Assembly (NCBI GenBank): GCA_031279295.1
Contig: JAITIT010000033.1
Span: 1 to 10,520, forward strand
Reading direction: 5' to 3'
DNA from: Holosporales bacterium
GTDB lineage: Bacteria; Pseudomonadota; Alphaproteobacteria; RUG11792
Length of the DNA: 10,520 nucleotides
The translations under genes and the position numbers were made by a program. The notes under the pieces were generated by a model. That model was not told the DNA's origin. It was given only the letters and a program-made list of their open reading frames with translations, and did not search any database. How positions within the stretch are numbered: the stretch's first letter is position 1; each line of letters opens with the position of its first letter. Below are positions 1 to 7,110 of this stretch, one piece after another.

Positions 1-27
1 TGTTGATAGTAGTACTAACTTGTTCAT
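1..27 (-). CDS. N-terminus of an unidentified protein, cut by the window edge
   Basis: Reading leftwards from an ATG whose complement is at 25-27, nine codons (MNKLVLLST) run in frame to the edge of the window. A short start with one lysine followed by hydrophobic residues would fit the beginning of a signal peptide or membrane segment, but nine residues cannot identify a protein. The start is supported by an almost ideal Shine-Dalgarno sequence: GGAGG on the minus strand (complement at 36-40), eight bases before the ATG. The gene is divergent from argS, with about 200 bases between the two starts. The evidence is the ribosome binding site plus the open frame only. Confidence 0.5.
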
Positions 28-31
28 TGGG

Positions 32-84
32 TTTCCCTCCCCAGGATAACTTACATATATGTATGGTAGGGGAGAAAGGTTAAG
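32..84 (-). promoter_or_regulatory. Leader/promoter region of the left-edge gene with an SD-pairing stem-loop
   Basis: CTCCCC at 37-42 is the exact inverse of GGGGAG at 69-74, and TTT (32-34) can extend the stem with AAA (75-77) across a two-base bulge. Between the arms sits a perfect 12-base palindrome, TACATATATGTA (52-63). On the minus strand the 37-42 arm contains most of the Shine-Dalgarno sequence of the left-edge gene, so a transcript starting upstream of position 77 could hide its own ribosome binding site. A weak sigma70-like promoter also fits on the minus strand: TTAACC (complement 78-83), 18 bases, TATATG (complement 54-59). If that promoter is the real one, the upstream arm would not be transcribed and the palindrome would be an operator candidate instead. 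The two readings exclude each other. Confidence 0.35.
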
Positions 85-159
85 GAAGTATGAATGGTGA
101 TGAGGATATTGAGGGGGGACTTCACTCTATTTATAGATTGGTCCAAGCTTGCACACTCC

Positions 160-189
160 TTGAATAAGCAGTTGTTGCTGGCCTATAAT
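160..189 (+). promoter_or_regulatory. Sigma70-type promoter of argS
   Basis: TTGAAT (160-165, four of six matches to TTGACA) and a perfect TATAAT (184-189) are separated by 18 bases. Transcription would begin near 196 and give a leader of about 35 bases before the argS ATG at 232. No terminator-like structure or long leader is visible between promoter and gene, so no attenuation is suggested. The downstream gene at 1985 probably shares this promoter. Confidence 0.65.
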
Positions 190-231
190 CTTATGTGTAT
201 GTGCAATCGCTGATAGTGAGTTTTTGTATCG

Positions 232-1980
232 ATGTTCCGCATGGTACGCCATTGTATACTGGATGCTTTACAACAGTACATCGATGTCTGTGATTTGAAC
301 GTTGACATAGATACCGAGATAGCTGTAGAGCCGCCGCATTGTAAGAACCATGGAGATCTATACACGAACGCGGCGATGGTCTTTGCGAAGAAGCTTAAGA
401 AGCCTCCTAAAGAGATTGCCAACATCATATGTGAACATCTCCTGAAGATACCCGAAATTACGGAGGCGTCAATAGCCAATCCGGGGTTCATCAACATTAG
501 GGTAAATACTGATACTTGGAAGCTGAAGATAGGGGAGATCATAAGACTTGGGTGTGATTATAGCTACACCAACATATATCAGGGCACGACCGTAAATGTA
601 GAGTTTGTATCTGCAAATCCCACAGGCCCACTCCACACAGGCCATGCCAGAAACGCAGTCCTCGGTAGCGTAATAGCAAACCTGCTTGAGAAGGTTGGAT
701 ACATCGTAACGCGGGAATTCTATATCAACGACCTTGGAAGCCAGATCAAATCTCTCGCAAAGTCAGTGTATTTGAGGTATCAGGAAAACTTCGGAATTAC
801 AGTACCGGACTCTACCTTCACGGATGATATGTACTGTGGTGAGTACATCAGAGATATCACTGCTGCGCTGGCTGAAATACATCATGATGCCTTTATCGGA
901 AAAGATGAAGCCGAGTGGCTACGGCCATTCTGTGAATTCTCTATAGCTCGCATGATGGATGGGATAAAGAATGACCTGGCGATTGTGGGAGTTACCATGG
1001 ATCTATACACATCAGAAGCAAGTCTGCATGCTAGAGGCATGATGGATCGTGCACTTACGAAGCTGATGGAGAATGGTGATGTATACGGGGGAGTGCTCCC
1101 GAGGCCTAAAGGAATCTCGAATGATGAGGAATGGGAGGAGCTTCCTCAGACATTGTTCAACTCCACGAAGTACGGGGATGATGTCGACAGGGTCATCCAG
1201 AAATCGGATGGCACATGGACATACTTTGCTGGTGACCTTGCATATCACCTTGATAAGATCGAGAGAGGATACCAGAGATTGGTTACAATCCTTGGCGCGG
1301 ATCACAACGGATACATCAAGAGACTGTTGGCCGCTGTGAATGCTATGAGTCATGGTAAGGTGCAATTTGATGTAAGGTTGTACCAGCTCGTTAATTTCCT
1401 AGAGAATGGTGTGCCAGTCAGAATGTCGAAGCGCTCAGGAAATTTTATAACCCTACGAGACGTAGTAGATCGTGTCGGGAAAGACATCACGAGGTACATG
1501 ATGATCTCGCGCCACCACGACGTGATGATAGACTTCGACTTCGCGAAGGTTGTGGAATGTACGATCGACAACCCCCTCTTCTATGTACAGTACGCGTATG
1601 CTAGGATATGCTCGGTATTCCGACACTACGAGTCTGTGTTTGGAAAAGTCGATGAGGCTGAGCTTGCTATCTGCGACACTGCGTGTATTACTGACGAGCT
1701 AGAGATGGAGTTGGTAAAGGCATTGGCATACTGGCCAGAACAGGTTAAAGCCGCTGCTATTGCGCTCGAGTCACATAGAATCCCAAAGCATCTCCAGGAC
1801 ATAGCGCACAACTTTCACGCACTGTGGAACAAGGGGAAGACGAATGCCGAGCTTCGCTTTATAGATCGCAACGATAAGGAGAGTACGAAGGCAAGGCTAG
1901 CCCTCTTACTTGCCACGAAGTTCGTGATTGAAGATGGGTTCAAGATCATCGGGGTAACCCCGATGCAGGAAATGAGATGA
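232..1980 (+). CDS. argS: Arginyl-tRNA synthetase
   Basis: Class I aminoacyl-tRNA synthetase that attaches arginine to tRNA-Arg in the cytoplasm with ATP. The 582-residue length is normal. The N-terminal additional domain (about 1-100, with CKNHGDLYTNAAM) is followed by the nucleotide-binding signature ANPTGPLHTGH at 128-138, which carries the HxGH motif. The second class I motif has the ArgRS form MSKRSG (398-403). DNPLFYVQYAYAR (446-458) opens the C-terminal helical DALR anticodon-binding domain, which runs to the end. The ATG at 232 is the first in-frame start after a TGA at 217-219; a second ATG lies three codons later. The ribosome binding site is weak (GTGAG about 12 bases upstream). 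The next gene starts 4 bases after the stop, so the two form an operon. The protein is intact, with no frameshift and no missing motif. Confidence 0.97.
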   Translation: MFRMVRHCILDALQQYIDVCDLNVDIDTEIAVEPPHCKNHGDLYTNAAMVFAKKLKKPPKEIANIICEHLLKIPEITEASIANPGFINIRVNTDTWKLKIGEIIRLGCDYSYTNIYQGTTVNVEFVSANPTGPLHTGHARNAVLGSVIANLLEKVGYIVTREFYINDLGSQIKSLAKSVYLRYQENFGITVPDSTFTDDMYCGEYIRDITAALAEIHHDAFIGKDEAEWLRPFCEFSIARMMDGIKNDLAIVGVTMDLYTSEASLHARGMMDRALTKLMENGDVYGGVLPRPKGISNDEEWEELPQTLFNSTKYGDDVDRVIQKSDGTWTYFAGDLAYHLDKIERGYQRLVTILGADHNGYIKRLLAAVNAMSHGKVQFDVRLYQLVNFLENGVPVRMSKRSGNFITLRDVVDRVGKDITRYMMISRHHDVMIDFDFAKVVECTIDNPLFYVQYAYARICSVFRHYESVFGKVDEAELAICDTACITDELEMELVKALAYWPEQVKAAAIALESHRIPKHLQDIAHNFHALWNKGKTNAELRFIDRNDKESTKARLALLLATKFVIEDGFKIIGVTPMQEMR

Positions 1981-1984
1981 GACT

Positions 1985-3073
1985 ATGAGATTTGATATAA
2001 CCGACGGCTTTAAGAAAAAACGAACATGGGATAGCAGGAGGAGGTACCTGCGGTACGACGATGTGTTCATGTCTTCCGAACAGCAGGAGCATAGGACGGA
2101 ACACAGCTCCGAAAGACAGAGAAGTGAGGCAATGCGTGGTGTAGAGCAGAAACCACCACTACGTAGCCAACCCAGGAATATGCGTTACGCCGAGCCCAAG
2201 GAAACTACGTATGATTACGATCAGGATGATCTGGAACAGCAGTATGAGCATGAGCCAAGTGAACCCGAACTACGCGGGAACTTCTCTCAAAAAAACAGCG
2301 GCATCATTAACGAGAAGATGCTCCGCTACCAAAAAAGGCAACTCCCACCGCTGCAGAGGTATACTCCTAACCAGCACAGAGACATCTACACAGAGTTTAA
2401 TAAGTCGTATTGGGATGAGGATTACCCCAATATGGGAAGTCGGTCGCGGCAGTACGCATTTAGTGATATATGGAGAAAGTTCGTAGTGACATTCTCATCG
2501 ATACTCTCACTCGTCTGCCTATCGTGGATTGCATACAACTGGAACTCGGATAGGACCGACAGGAGAGAATCTAGCAATGGGCCCACCATAATCGAGCCAA
2601 CTCAGCCGTCGTTCAAGGTGTTGCCAGATAGTCCTGGAGGCGAGGAGATTCCGCATAAAGATAAGATGGTGTATGGCCGGATATCTAGGATACCGCAGAA
2701 TGATGTTGATGAGAAACTACTCCCTCCTTTCCAAGAGGAGGAGGAAGAACCGCGTTCGACCAATCAACAACAATCCTTTGCGCAAATTTATCATGGGCCA
2801 ATCGAGACATACTCCATCGTTGATGATAGGATATACTACATCAAGATATCAGCTGGGAAGGATAGGGGCATACTGGAGAGTGAAGCAGTGTTGCTGAAAA
2901 AGAAGTTTTCTCAATTGCTGACCGGGAAAAATTGCTCTGTCAAAAGGGTTAGTAACTCTAGTGGCGAGCAGAAGGATGCTGTTCTCATTGGGCCATTTGC
3001 ATCGCAGGAATCGGCAGTCAACGTCGCTAGAGAACTGGGCATGCAGTGTTATGTCATTTCAGTAAAAGATTAA
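1985..3073 (+). CDS. Membrane-anchored SPOR-domain protein (FtsN-like architecture)
   Basis: A 362-residue protein with one transmembrane segment (about 165-186, rich in Val, Phe, Ser, Leu), a linker, and a C-terminal SPOR domain (about 283-362). The domain shows the family pattern IYYIKISAG at its start and VLIGPFASQESA plus a helix ending ARELG near its end. SPOR domains bind septal peptidoglycan stripped of stem peptides, so a division or envelope role is likely. The roughly 160 residues before the membrane segment are strongly charged, rich in Arg, Glu, Gln and Tyr, and look disordered; by membrane topology they should be cytoplasmic. The periplasmic linker (about 187-282) is Pro/Glu rich with a run of five Glu near 251-255. 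The gene starts 4 bases after argS, and I recall the argS-SPOR order from other Alphaproteobacteria. FtsN itself cannot be claimed: only the domain order is shared. Confidence 0.85.
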   Translation: MRFDITDGFKKKRTWDSRRRYLRYDDVFMSSEQQEHRTEHSSERQRSEAMRGVEQKPPLRSQPRNMRYAEPKETTYDYDQDDLEQQYEHEPSEPELRGNFSQKNSGIINEKMLRYQKRQLPPLQRYTPNQHRDIYTEFNKSYWDEDYPNMGSRSRQYAFSDIWRKFVVTFSSILSLVCLSWIAYNWNSDRTDRRESSNGPTIIEPTQPSFKVLPDSPGGEEIPHKDKMVYGRISRIPQNDVDEKLLPPFQEEEEEPRSTNQQQSFAQIYHGPIETYSIVDDRIYYIKISAGKDRGILESEAVLLKKKFSQLLTGKNCSVKRVSNSSGEQKDAVLIGPFASQESAVNVARELGMQCYVISVKD

Positions 3074-3390
3074 AAATTTGGCTGTGTAGCCCGAAGTGTG
3101 ATGATGTGATAAGTTATGTAAGGATATCTATCAGGCAGAAACATTCGCAGAAGTACCTTACCATGTTCTACTCTGTTAAAACTGGCTATCAATGACGCCA
3201 CCTACAAATTGGTTTTCCGTCATGGTGAGCGTGGTACGCTCTAGCATGATGAGACTACAACACGCTTTCTGTGTCTGTAATATTGCAGCTACTCCGAATC
3301 TATTCCTGAGATTAACAAGATCAGTTAGGAATTATGCATGCCTTTCGCAGTCACTCCTTTGCCATAGCCTGGGGAAATACATGAGGAGAT
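3074..3390. other. Convergent intergenic region with no convincing gene
   Basis: These 317 bases lie between the 3' ends of the SPOR gene and uvrA, so they should hold termination signals for both. No tRNA or rRNA pattern is visible. A 68-codon plus-strand frame (ATG at 3192) has no Shine-Dalgarno sequence, runs into the uvrA 3' end and shows no recognisable motif; it is not called as a gene. One clear stem-loop (3220-3249) is listed separately. Neither gene end is followed by a classic hairpin plus T-run. Confidence 0.6.
3220..3249. terminator. Stem-loop in the convergent gap, possible bidirectional transcription end
   Basis: GAGCG (3227-3231) pairs with CGCTC (3237-3241) around a five-base loop. 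After a small internal loop, TCATG (3220-3224) pairs with CATGA (3245-3249), giving ten base pairs. The hairpin sits near the middle of the gap between two converging genes, where a terminator serving both is expected. No run of T follows on either strand, so it is not a canonical intrinsic terminator; it could instead be an end point for RNA trimming, or chance. Confidence 0.35.
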
Positions 3391-5961
3391 CTATATAGAC
3401 GGCAGGAGATACCGCCCTGTGTAACTATCCTCGCATGCAGCAACTACCTCGGGGGGACCAGCGACTACGATGTTTCCTCCATTCGCCCCTCCCTCTCTTC
3501 CGACATCAATTATCCAGTCAGCAGTCTTGATAACATCAAGATTGTGTTCGATGACAACGACCGAGTTGCCGGCTTCAACCAGCATATGCAAGATGTCGAG
3601 GAGCTTCTTGATGTCATCTACGTGGAGTCCGGTTGTTGGCTCATCAAGGATGTAGAGGGTATGCCCGCTGGGTTGCCTAGATAATTCCTTAGCCAACTTA
3701 ACTCGCTGCGCCTCTCCGCCAGACAAGATCGTTGCTTTGTGACCGAGAGTCAGGTATCCGAGTCCAACTCTACACAGGCAATCTAACTTGTTATATATTG
3801 CCGGATAGTTTTTGAAGAGCTTTGCGCATTCCTCTATCGTCATCTCCATGACATCGACTATGCTCTTTCCCATAAACTTAACCTCGCATGTCTCGCGGTT
3901 AAATCGCCTGCCATTGCACTGGTCGCACGTCACATACACATCTGGGAGAAAGTGCATTGAAACCTTAACAGCTCCATCCCCCTTGCACGCCTCACACCTG
4001 CCACCCTTTACATTGAACGAGAACCTGCTACTGGTGTATCCCCGTGCCTTAGATTCTGGAAGACTTGTATACAAATTTCTGATATCAACGAAGCATCCAA
4101 CGTACGTAGCTGGAGTAGACCGAGGCGTCCTTCCTATTGGGGACTGGCTTATGTTTATAACCTTGTTCACTAGGTTAATGTTAGTGACTCCGCCCAACCC
4201 CTTGATCTTGGTGTTACCACCGCGTAGCCAGCTGTATATAACCTTAAACAATGTGTTTGTTACGAGCGTGGATTTCCCGGAACCAGAGACGCCAGTAACG
4301 CACGTAAGTACGCCGAGTGGAAATTCAACGTTCACGTGCTTGAGATTGTGGAGGTGTGCATCGACCAATCCAACCGTACGAGCGGGATTAATGAGCCTAC
4401 GTCGCTTTGGAACCTCTATGGACTTCCGACCAGAGAGATACTGTCCAGTCAGGCTATTAGGATTTTTTTTGATATCATCAATTGTCCCGATTGCACATAC
4501 CTCTCCACCATGGGTACCCGCCCTCGGACCAATGTCTATGATCCAGTCCGCGGCGTACATGGTATCTTCGTCATGTTCAACCACGATAACTGAATTACCG
4601 TAATCCCGCAGTTGTTTCATGGTGTCAATGAGCTTGTCGTTGTCTCTTTGGTGAAGTCCAATCGACGGCTCATCAAGTACGTACATCACACCGGTTAGTC
4701 CTGATCCTATCTGCGACGCGAGGCGGATTCTTTGGCTCTCCCCACCAGATAGAGTTGCGGAAGCACGGGCCAACGTTAGATACTCGAGTCCCACATTCAC
4801 CAGGAACTGCAACCTGCTTTTGATCTCGGTCAGTATTTTAGCGGCAACAATCTTATCCTTACTACTAAGCTTCCCTTCCAGTTCCTCAACCCACTGTCTC
4901 GCATCGGCGATTGGCATGCTGGATACTTCGGCTATGTTCAGCCCACCTAGCTTTACGCAGAGTGCCTCCCGTGAAAGCCTAGTACCATGACATACGTCAC
5001 ATGGCTCGCTGTCCGGAGTAAGGGGATCTGATACATCATCGTTATCTATGTCTATCCCAAGACCCAGAATGGACTCATCTGCACCTCTGATTTTGACACC
5101 AAGTCCTCGGCAGGTTTTGCAGGCTCCGATGGGGCTGTTAAATGAGAATAGCTTCGGCTCCATCTTCCCGATTGAAAACCCGGAAACTGGACACGCAAAT
5201 TTCGACGAAAAGATCCTCTCGTTTCCGGAGTCGAATTCCTTCGCTACTACGACACCATCCGATAGCTTGAGTGCAGTGTCTATAGATCCAGCAAGCCTTT
5301 GCTTCAACTCTTCTATTTCCTCAGGCCCTTCCGGTATCGAAATCCTGTCCATGACGATGTATACTGTATGCTTCAATGTTTTAGCGAGTGGTGGTACCTC
5401 ATCAATGAGGCACACACTGCCATCCACCATCACTCTCTCGAAACCCAGCTTCTTGAGCATAGCAAACTCGCTTCTAAACTCCCCTTTCTTCTCTTGGGCG
5501 ATTCGCGACAGTACATATAACTTCTTGCCAACGGGATACCCTGCTATCGCATCGACCATTTGCGACACGCTCTGCGTCGTGATTGGCATGTCAGTTGCCG
5601 GAGAGTACGGAATCCCTACCCTGGCAAATAGAAGCCTCAGGTAGTCATATATTTCCGTTATCGTTCCGACCGTAGATCTAGGATTTTTTGAGATCGATCT
5701 TTGGTCGATCGAGATGGCTGGACTGAGGCCTTCTATCTTGTCGATGTCGGGCTTAGGCATTATATTCAGGAACTGCCTGGCGTACACAGAGAGGCTCTCC
5801 ACGTACCTCCTCTGGCCTTCTGCATACAGCGTATCGAACGCAATGGTAGATTTCCCAGAACCACTGAGTCCAGTTATTACGACGAGCTTATTCTTCGGAA
5901 TATCAAGATCAATGTTCTTGAGGTTATGCTCCCGTGCTCCTCTGACCTTTATGTATTGCAT
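3391..5961 (-). CDS. uvrA: Excinuclease ABC subunit A lacking the insertion domain
   Basis: UvrA is the DNA-damage sensor of nucleotide excision repair; the dimer loads UvrB at lesions. Both ABC modules are complete: Walker A GLSGSGKS (31-38) and GVSGSGKST (557-565), signatures LSGGE (404-408, 746-750), Walker B VLDEPS (428-433) and ILDEPT (771-776). The UvrB-binding region (about 118-255) is present. The second zinc site is complete (C656, C659, C679, C682). The first has C257, C281 and C284, but Ser260 where many UvrA have Cys. The protein has 856 residues, against 940 in E. coli. The shortfall is a single spot: C284 to C321 spans only 36 intervening residues where E. coli has about 125, so the insertion domain is gone. 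The ATG overlaps the reductase stop (TGATG), with AAGGA (complement 5965-5969) close upstream, suggesting translational coupling. Confidence 0.97.
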   Translation of the reverse strand: MQYIKVRGAREHNLKNIDLDIPKNKLVVITGLSGSGKSTIAFDTLYAEGQRRYVESLSVYARQFLNIMPKPDIDKIEGLSPAISIDQRSISKNPRSTVGTITEIYDYLRLLFARVGIPYSPATDMPITTQSVSQMVDAIAGYPVGKKLYVLSRIAQEKKGEFRSEFAMLKKLGFERVMVDGSVCLIDEVPPLAKTLKHTVYIVMDRISIPEGPEEIEELKQRLAGSIDTALKLSDGVVVAKEFDSGNERIFSSKFACPVSGFSIGKMEPKLFSFNSPIGACKTCRGLGVKIRGADESILGLGIDIDNDDVSDPLTPDSEPCDVCHGTRLSREALCVKLGGLNIAEVSSMPIADARQWVEELEGKLSSKDKIVAAKILTEIKSRLQFLVNVGLEYLTLARASATLSGGESQRIRLASQIGSGLTGVMYVLDEPSIGLHQRDNDKLIDTMKQLRDYGNSVIVVEHDEDTMYAADWIIDIGPRAGTHGGEVCAIGTIDDIKKNPNSLTGQYLSGRKSIEVPKRRRLINPARTVGLVDAHLHNLKHVNVEFPLGVLTCVTGVSGSGKSTLVTNTLFKVIYSWLRGGNTKIKGLGGVTNINLVNKVINISQSPIGRTPRSTPATYVGCFVDIRNLYTSLPESKARGYTSSRFSFNVKGGRCEACKGDGAVKVSMHFLPDVYVTCDQCNGRRFNRETCEVKFMGKSIVDVMEMTIEECAKLFKNYPAIYNKLDCLCRVGLGYLTLGHKATILSGGEAQRVKLAKELSRQPSGHTLYILDEPTTGLHVDDIKKLLDILHMLVEAGNSVVVIEHNLDVIKTADWIIDVGREGGANGGNIVVAGPPEVVAACEDSYTGRYLLPSI

Positions 5962-6980
5962 CAGTCCTTACTTCTTATCATTCTCACAGCCCTGTCGGCC
6001 TCAGAGAAGCACTGGACAATGTTCTTACTTTTGTTAGTATACGTTACGATATCACCGACGGCATAGCAGTTTTTAACAGATGATTCCATGGTATCTATGT
6101 TGACAGCGATCAGTCCATCTTTGATATCGAGGTGTAAGTCGCTTAGCCACGACAGGGTGTTACACCTCGCGCTGAACCCATAGCAGAAGACTACGTGGTC
6201 TGTATTAAGACGTACCTCTGCGTCGAGTACATCTTCCACAAAGACTATCCTCACGTCGTCCAGTTCGGCTAGCCTAACGATGTTGGATGCCAGCATAAGT
6301 CGTAGCCTGCCGGCTTCCTCTGCCGCAGCTATCTGCCTTCTCTTGTCATCATTGCACGTAAGCTTATCCCGCCGATGGATGAGCGTAACAGACTTAGCGA
6401 TCGGTATCACGCTGAGGGTAAAGTCCGCAGCTGAATCTCCTCCACCGGCTACCACCACATCCTTACCTCTATACATATCAATCCTTATGCAGCAGTTTTG
6501 TACGAAGTCAGATAACTGGCCTATCTCGGCTATCCCCTGGATAGTATGTGGAATACTCGGTTCCATATCACATATGCCTGCCGCGATTATCATGTACCTC
6601 GCTGAGATGCGTGTGTGATCGGCCTTGCGAAAGGTATATACTTCAAATGTCCCATCACTGATCTTTCTTACGGATTCGACCTTGTGTTCGAACAGCTCAA
6701 TGTGATCAAAGGCAAGGCACTGACCTGCCAGGCTGTCTACGAAGTCCCTGGCCTTTACATCTCGAAACCCAGGGACGCCATACACATTCTTCTCTGGATA
6801 TAGGGCGATGCACTGCCCGCCCGGGCATGGTAGTGACTCTATGAGAGTACAACCAAGTCCTGCGATACCACAACAGTACGTTGCGTAAAGCCCGGCAACT
6901 CCTGCCCCTATTATGACTACATCAGACCGAGTCACGGTGGATAACTTCACTGAATGCGAGATGCACGGATTGTCGCACAT
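5961..6980 (-). CDS. Ferredoxin--NADP(+) reductase, thioredoxin-reductase-like type
   Basis: A cytoplasmic FAD/NADPH flavoprotein. The FAD Rossmann motif is GAGVAG (25-30), followed by PGGQC (53-57) and YPEKNVYGVPGF, typical of the YumC-type reductase family. The NADPH motif is GGGDSA (179-184), with the basic HRRDK (202-206) that contacts the 2'-phosphate. The second FAD motif is YAVGDIVTY (306-314). There is no CxxC redox pair in the NADPH domain, which argues against thioredoxin reductase. The protein stops right after the helix that follows the FAD motif, without the C-terminal tail (HSTS in Bacillus YumC) that covers the flavin in this family. The ATG at 6980 follows an in-frame TAG by six codons; GTG codons at 6948-6950 and 6933-6935 would put the start nearer the Rossmann fold and are credible alternatives. 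Its TGA overlaps the uvrA ATG, so the two are co-transcribed. Confidence 0.88.
   Translation of the reverse strand: MCDNPCISHSVKLSTVTRSDVVIIGAGVAGLYATYCCGIAGLGCTLIESLPCPGGQCIALYPEKNVYGVPGFRDVKARDFVDSLAGQCLAFDHIELFEHKVESVRKISDGTFEVYTFRKADHTRISARYMIIAAGICDMEPSIPHTIQGIAEIGQLSDFVQNCCIRIDMYRGKDVVVAGGGDSAADFTLSVIPIAKSVTLIHRRDKLTCNDDKRRQIAAAEEAGRLRLMLASNIVRLAELDDVRIVFVEDVLDAEVRLNTDHVVFCYGFSARCNTLSWLSDLHLDIKDGLIAVNIDTMESSVKNCYAVGDIVTYTNKSKNIVQCFSEADRAVRMIRSKD
5965..5969 (-). promoter_or_regulatory. Ribosome binding site of uvrA inside the reductase gene
   Basis: The minus strand reads AAGGA three bases before the uvrA ATG, within the last codons of the reductase gene, and the ATG shares a base with the TGA. 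This layout is typical of translational coupling and supports the assigned uvrA start. Confidence 0.55.
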
Positions 6981-7023
6981 CCCAGCACTCGGTGTCTATT
7001 TCAGAAATCTCCAGGTACAGCGC

Positions 7024-7050
7024 GCACATGACTGGTAGATTGTCATGTGC
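7024..7050. other. Perfect nine-pair hairpin upstream of the reductase gene
   Basis: GCACATGAC (7024-7032) and GTCATGTGC (7042-7050) are exact inverse copies around a nine-base loop. The hairpin lies 43 bases upstream of the ATG at 6980, in the probable leader or promoter of the reductase-uvrA transcript. No T-run follows on either strand, so it is unlikely to be an intrinsic terminator. It could be a leader structure or a dyad operator. Confidence 0.45.
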
Positions 7051-7110
7051 ACAGTTGGCGTTTGATAGTAGGTTAGGTTATGCTTCGGGCACAGGAGCTA
7101 TGTACTCGTC

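Noticed and set aside
50..59. CTTACATATA shared by the left-edge dyad and the glyS-end hairpin (7351-7360)
   Set aside because: Ten bases of AT-rich sequence in two palindromic contexts is within chance expectation; two copies do not establish a repeat family.
152..161. Ten-base inverted match between CACACTCCTT (152-161) and AAGGAGTGTG (10427-10436) near the two window ends
   Set aside because: Dozens of ten-base matches are expected by chance in 10 kb, and the match does not extend, so it is not evidence of a mobile element boundary.
3192..3398. A 68-codon plus-strand frame in the convergent gap
   Set aside because: No Shine-Dalgarno sequence, no motif, overlaps the 3' end of uvrA, and contains the 3220-3249 stem-loop.
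3812..4603. A 263-codon plus-strand open frame antisense to uvrA
   Set aside because: It is a shadow of the uvrA coding sequence, which has all family motifs on the minus strand; the antisense product shows no domain and no ribosome binding site was seen.
5048..5644. A 198-codon plus-strand open frame antisense to the UvrB-binding part of uvrA
   Set aside because: Complementary-strand artefact of a conserved gene; its composition follows from uvrA codon usage.
5961..6980. Reading the flavoprotein as thioredoxin reductase (trxB)
   Set aside because: The CxxC redox pair of the NADPH domain is absent, and the YPEKNVYGVPGF and VGDIVTY blocks fit the ferredoxin-NADP reductase type.
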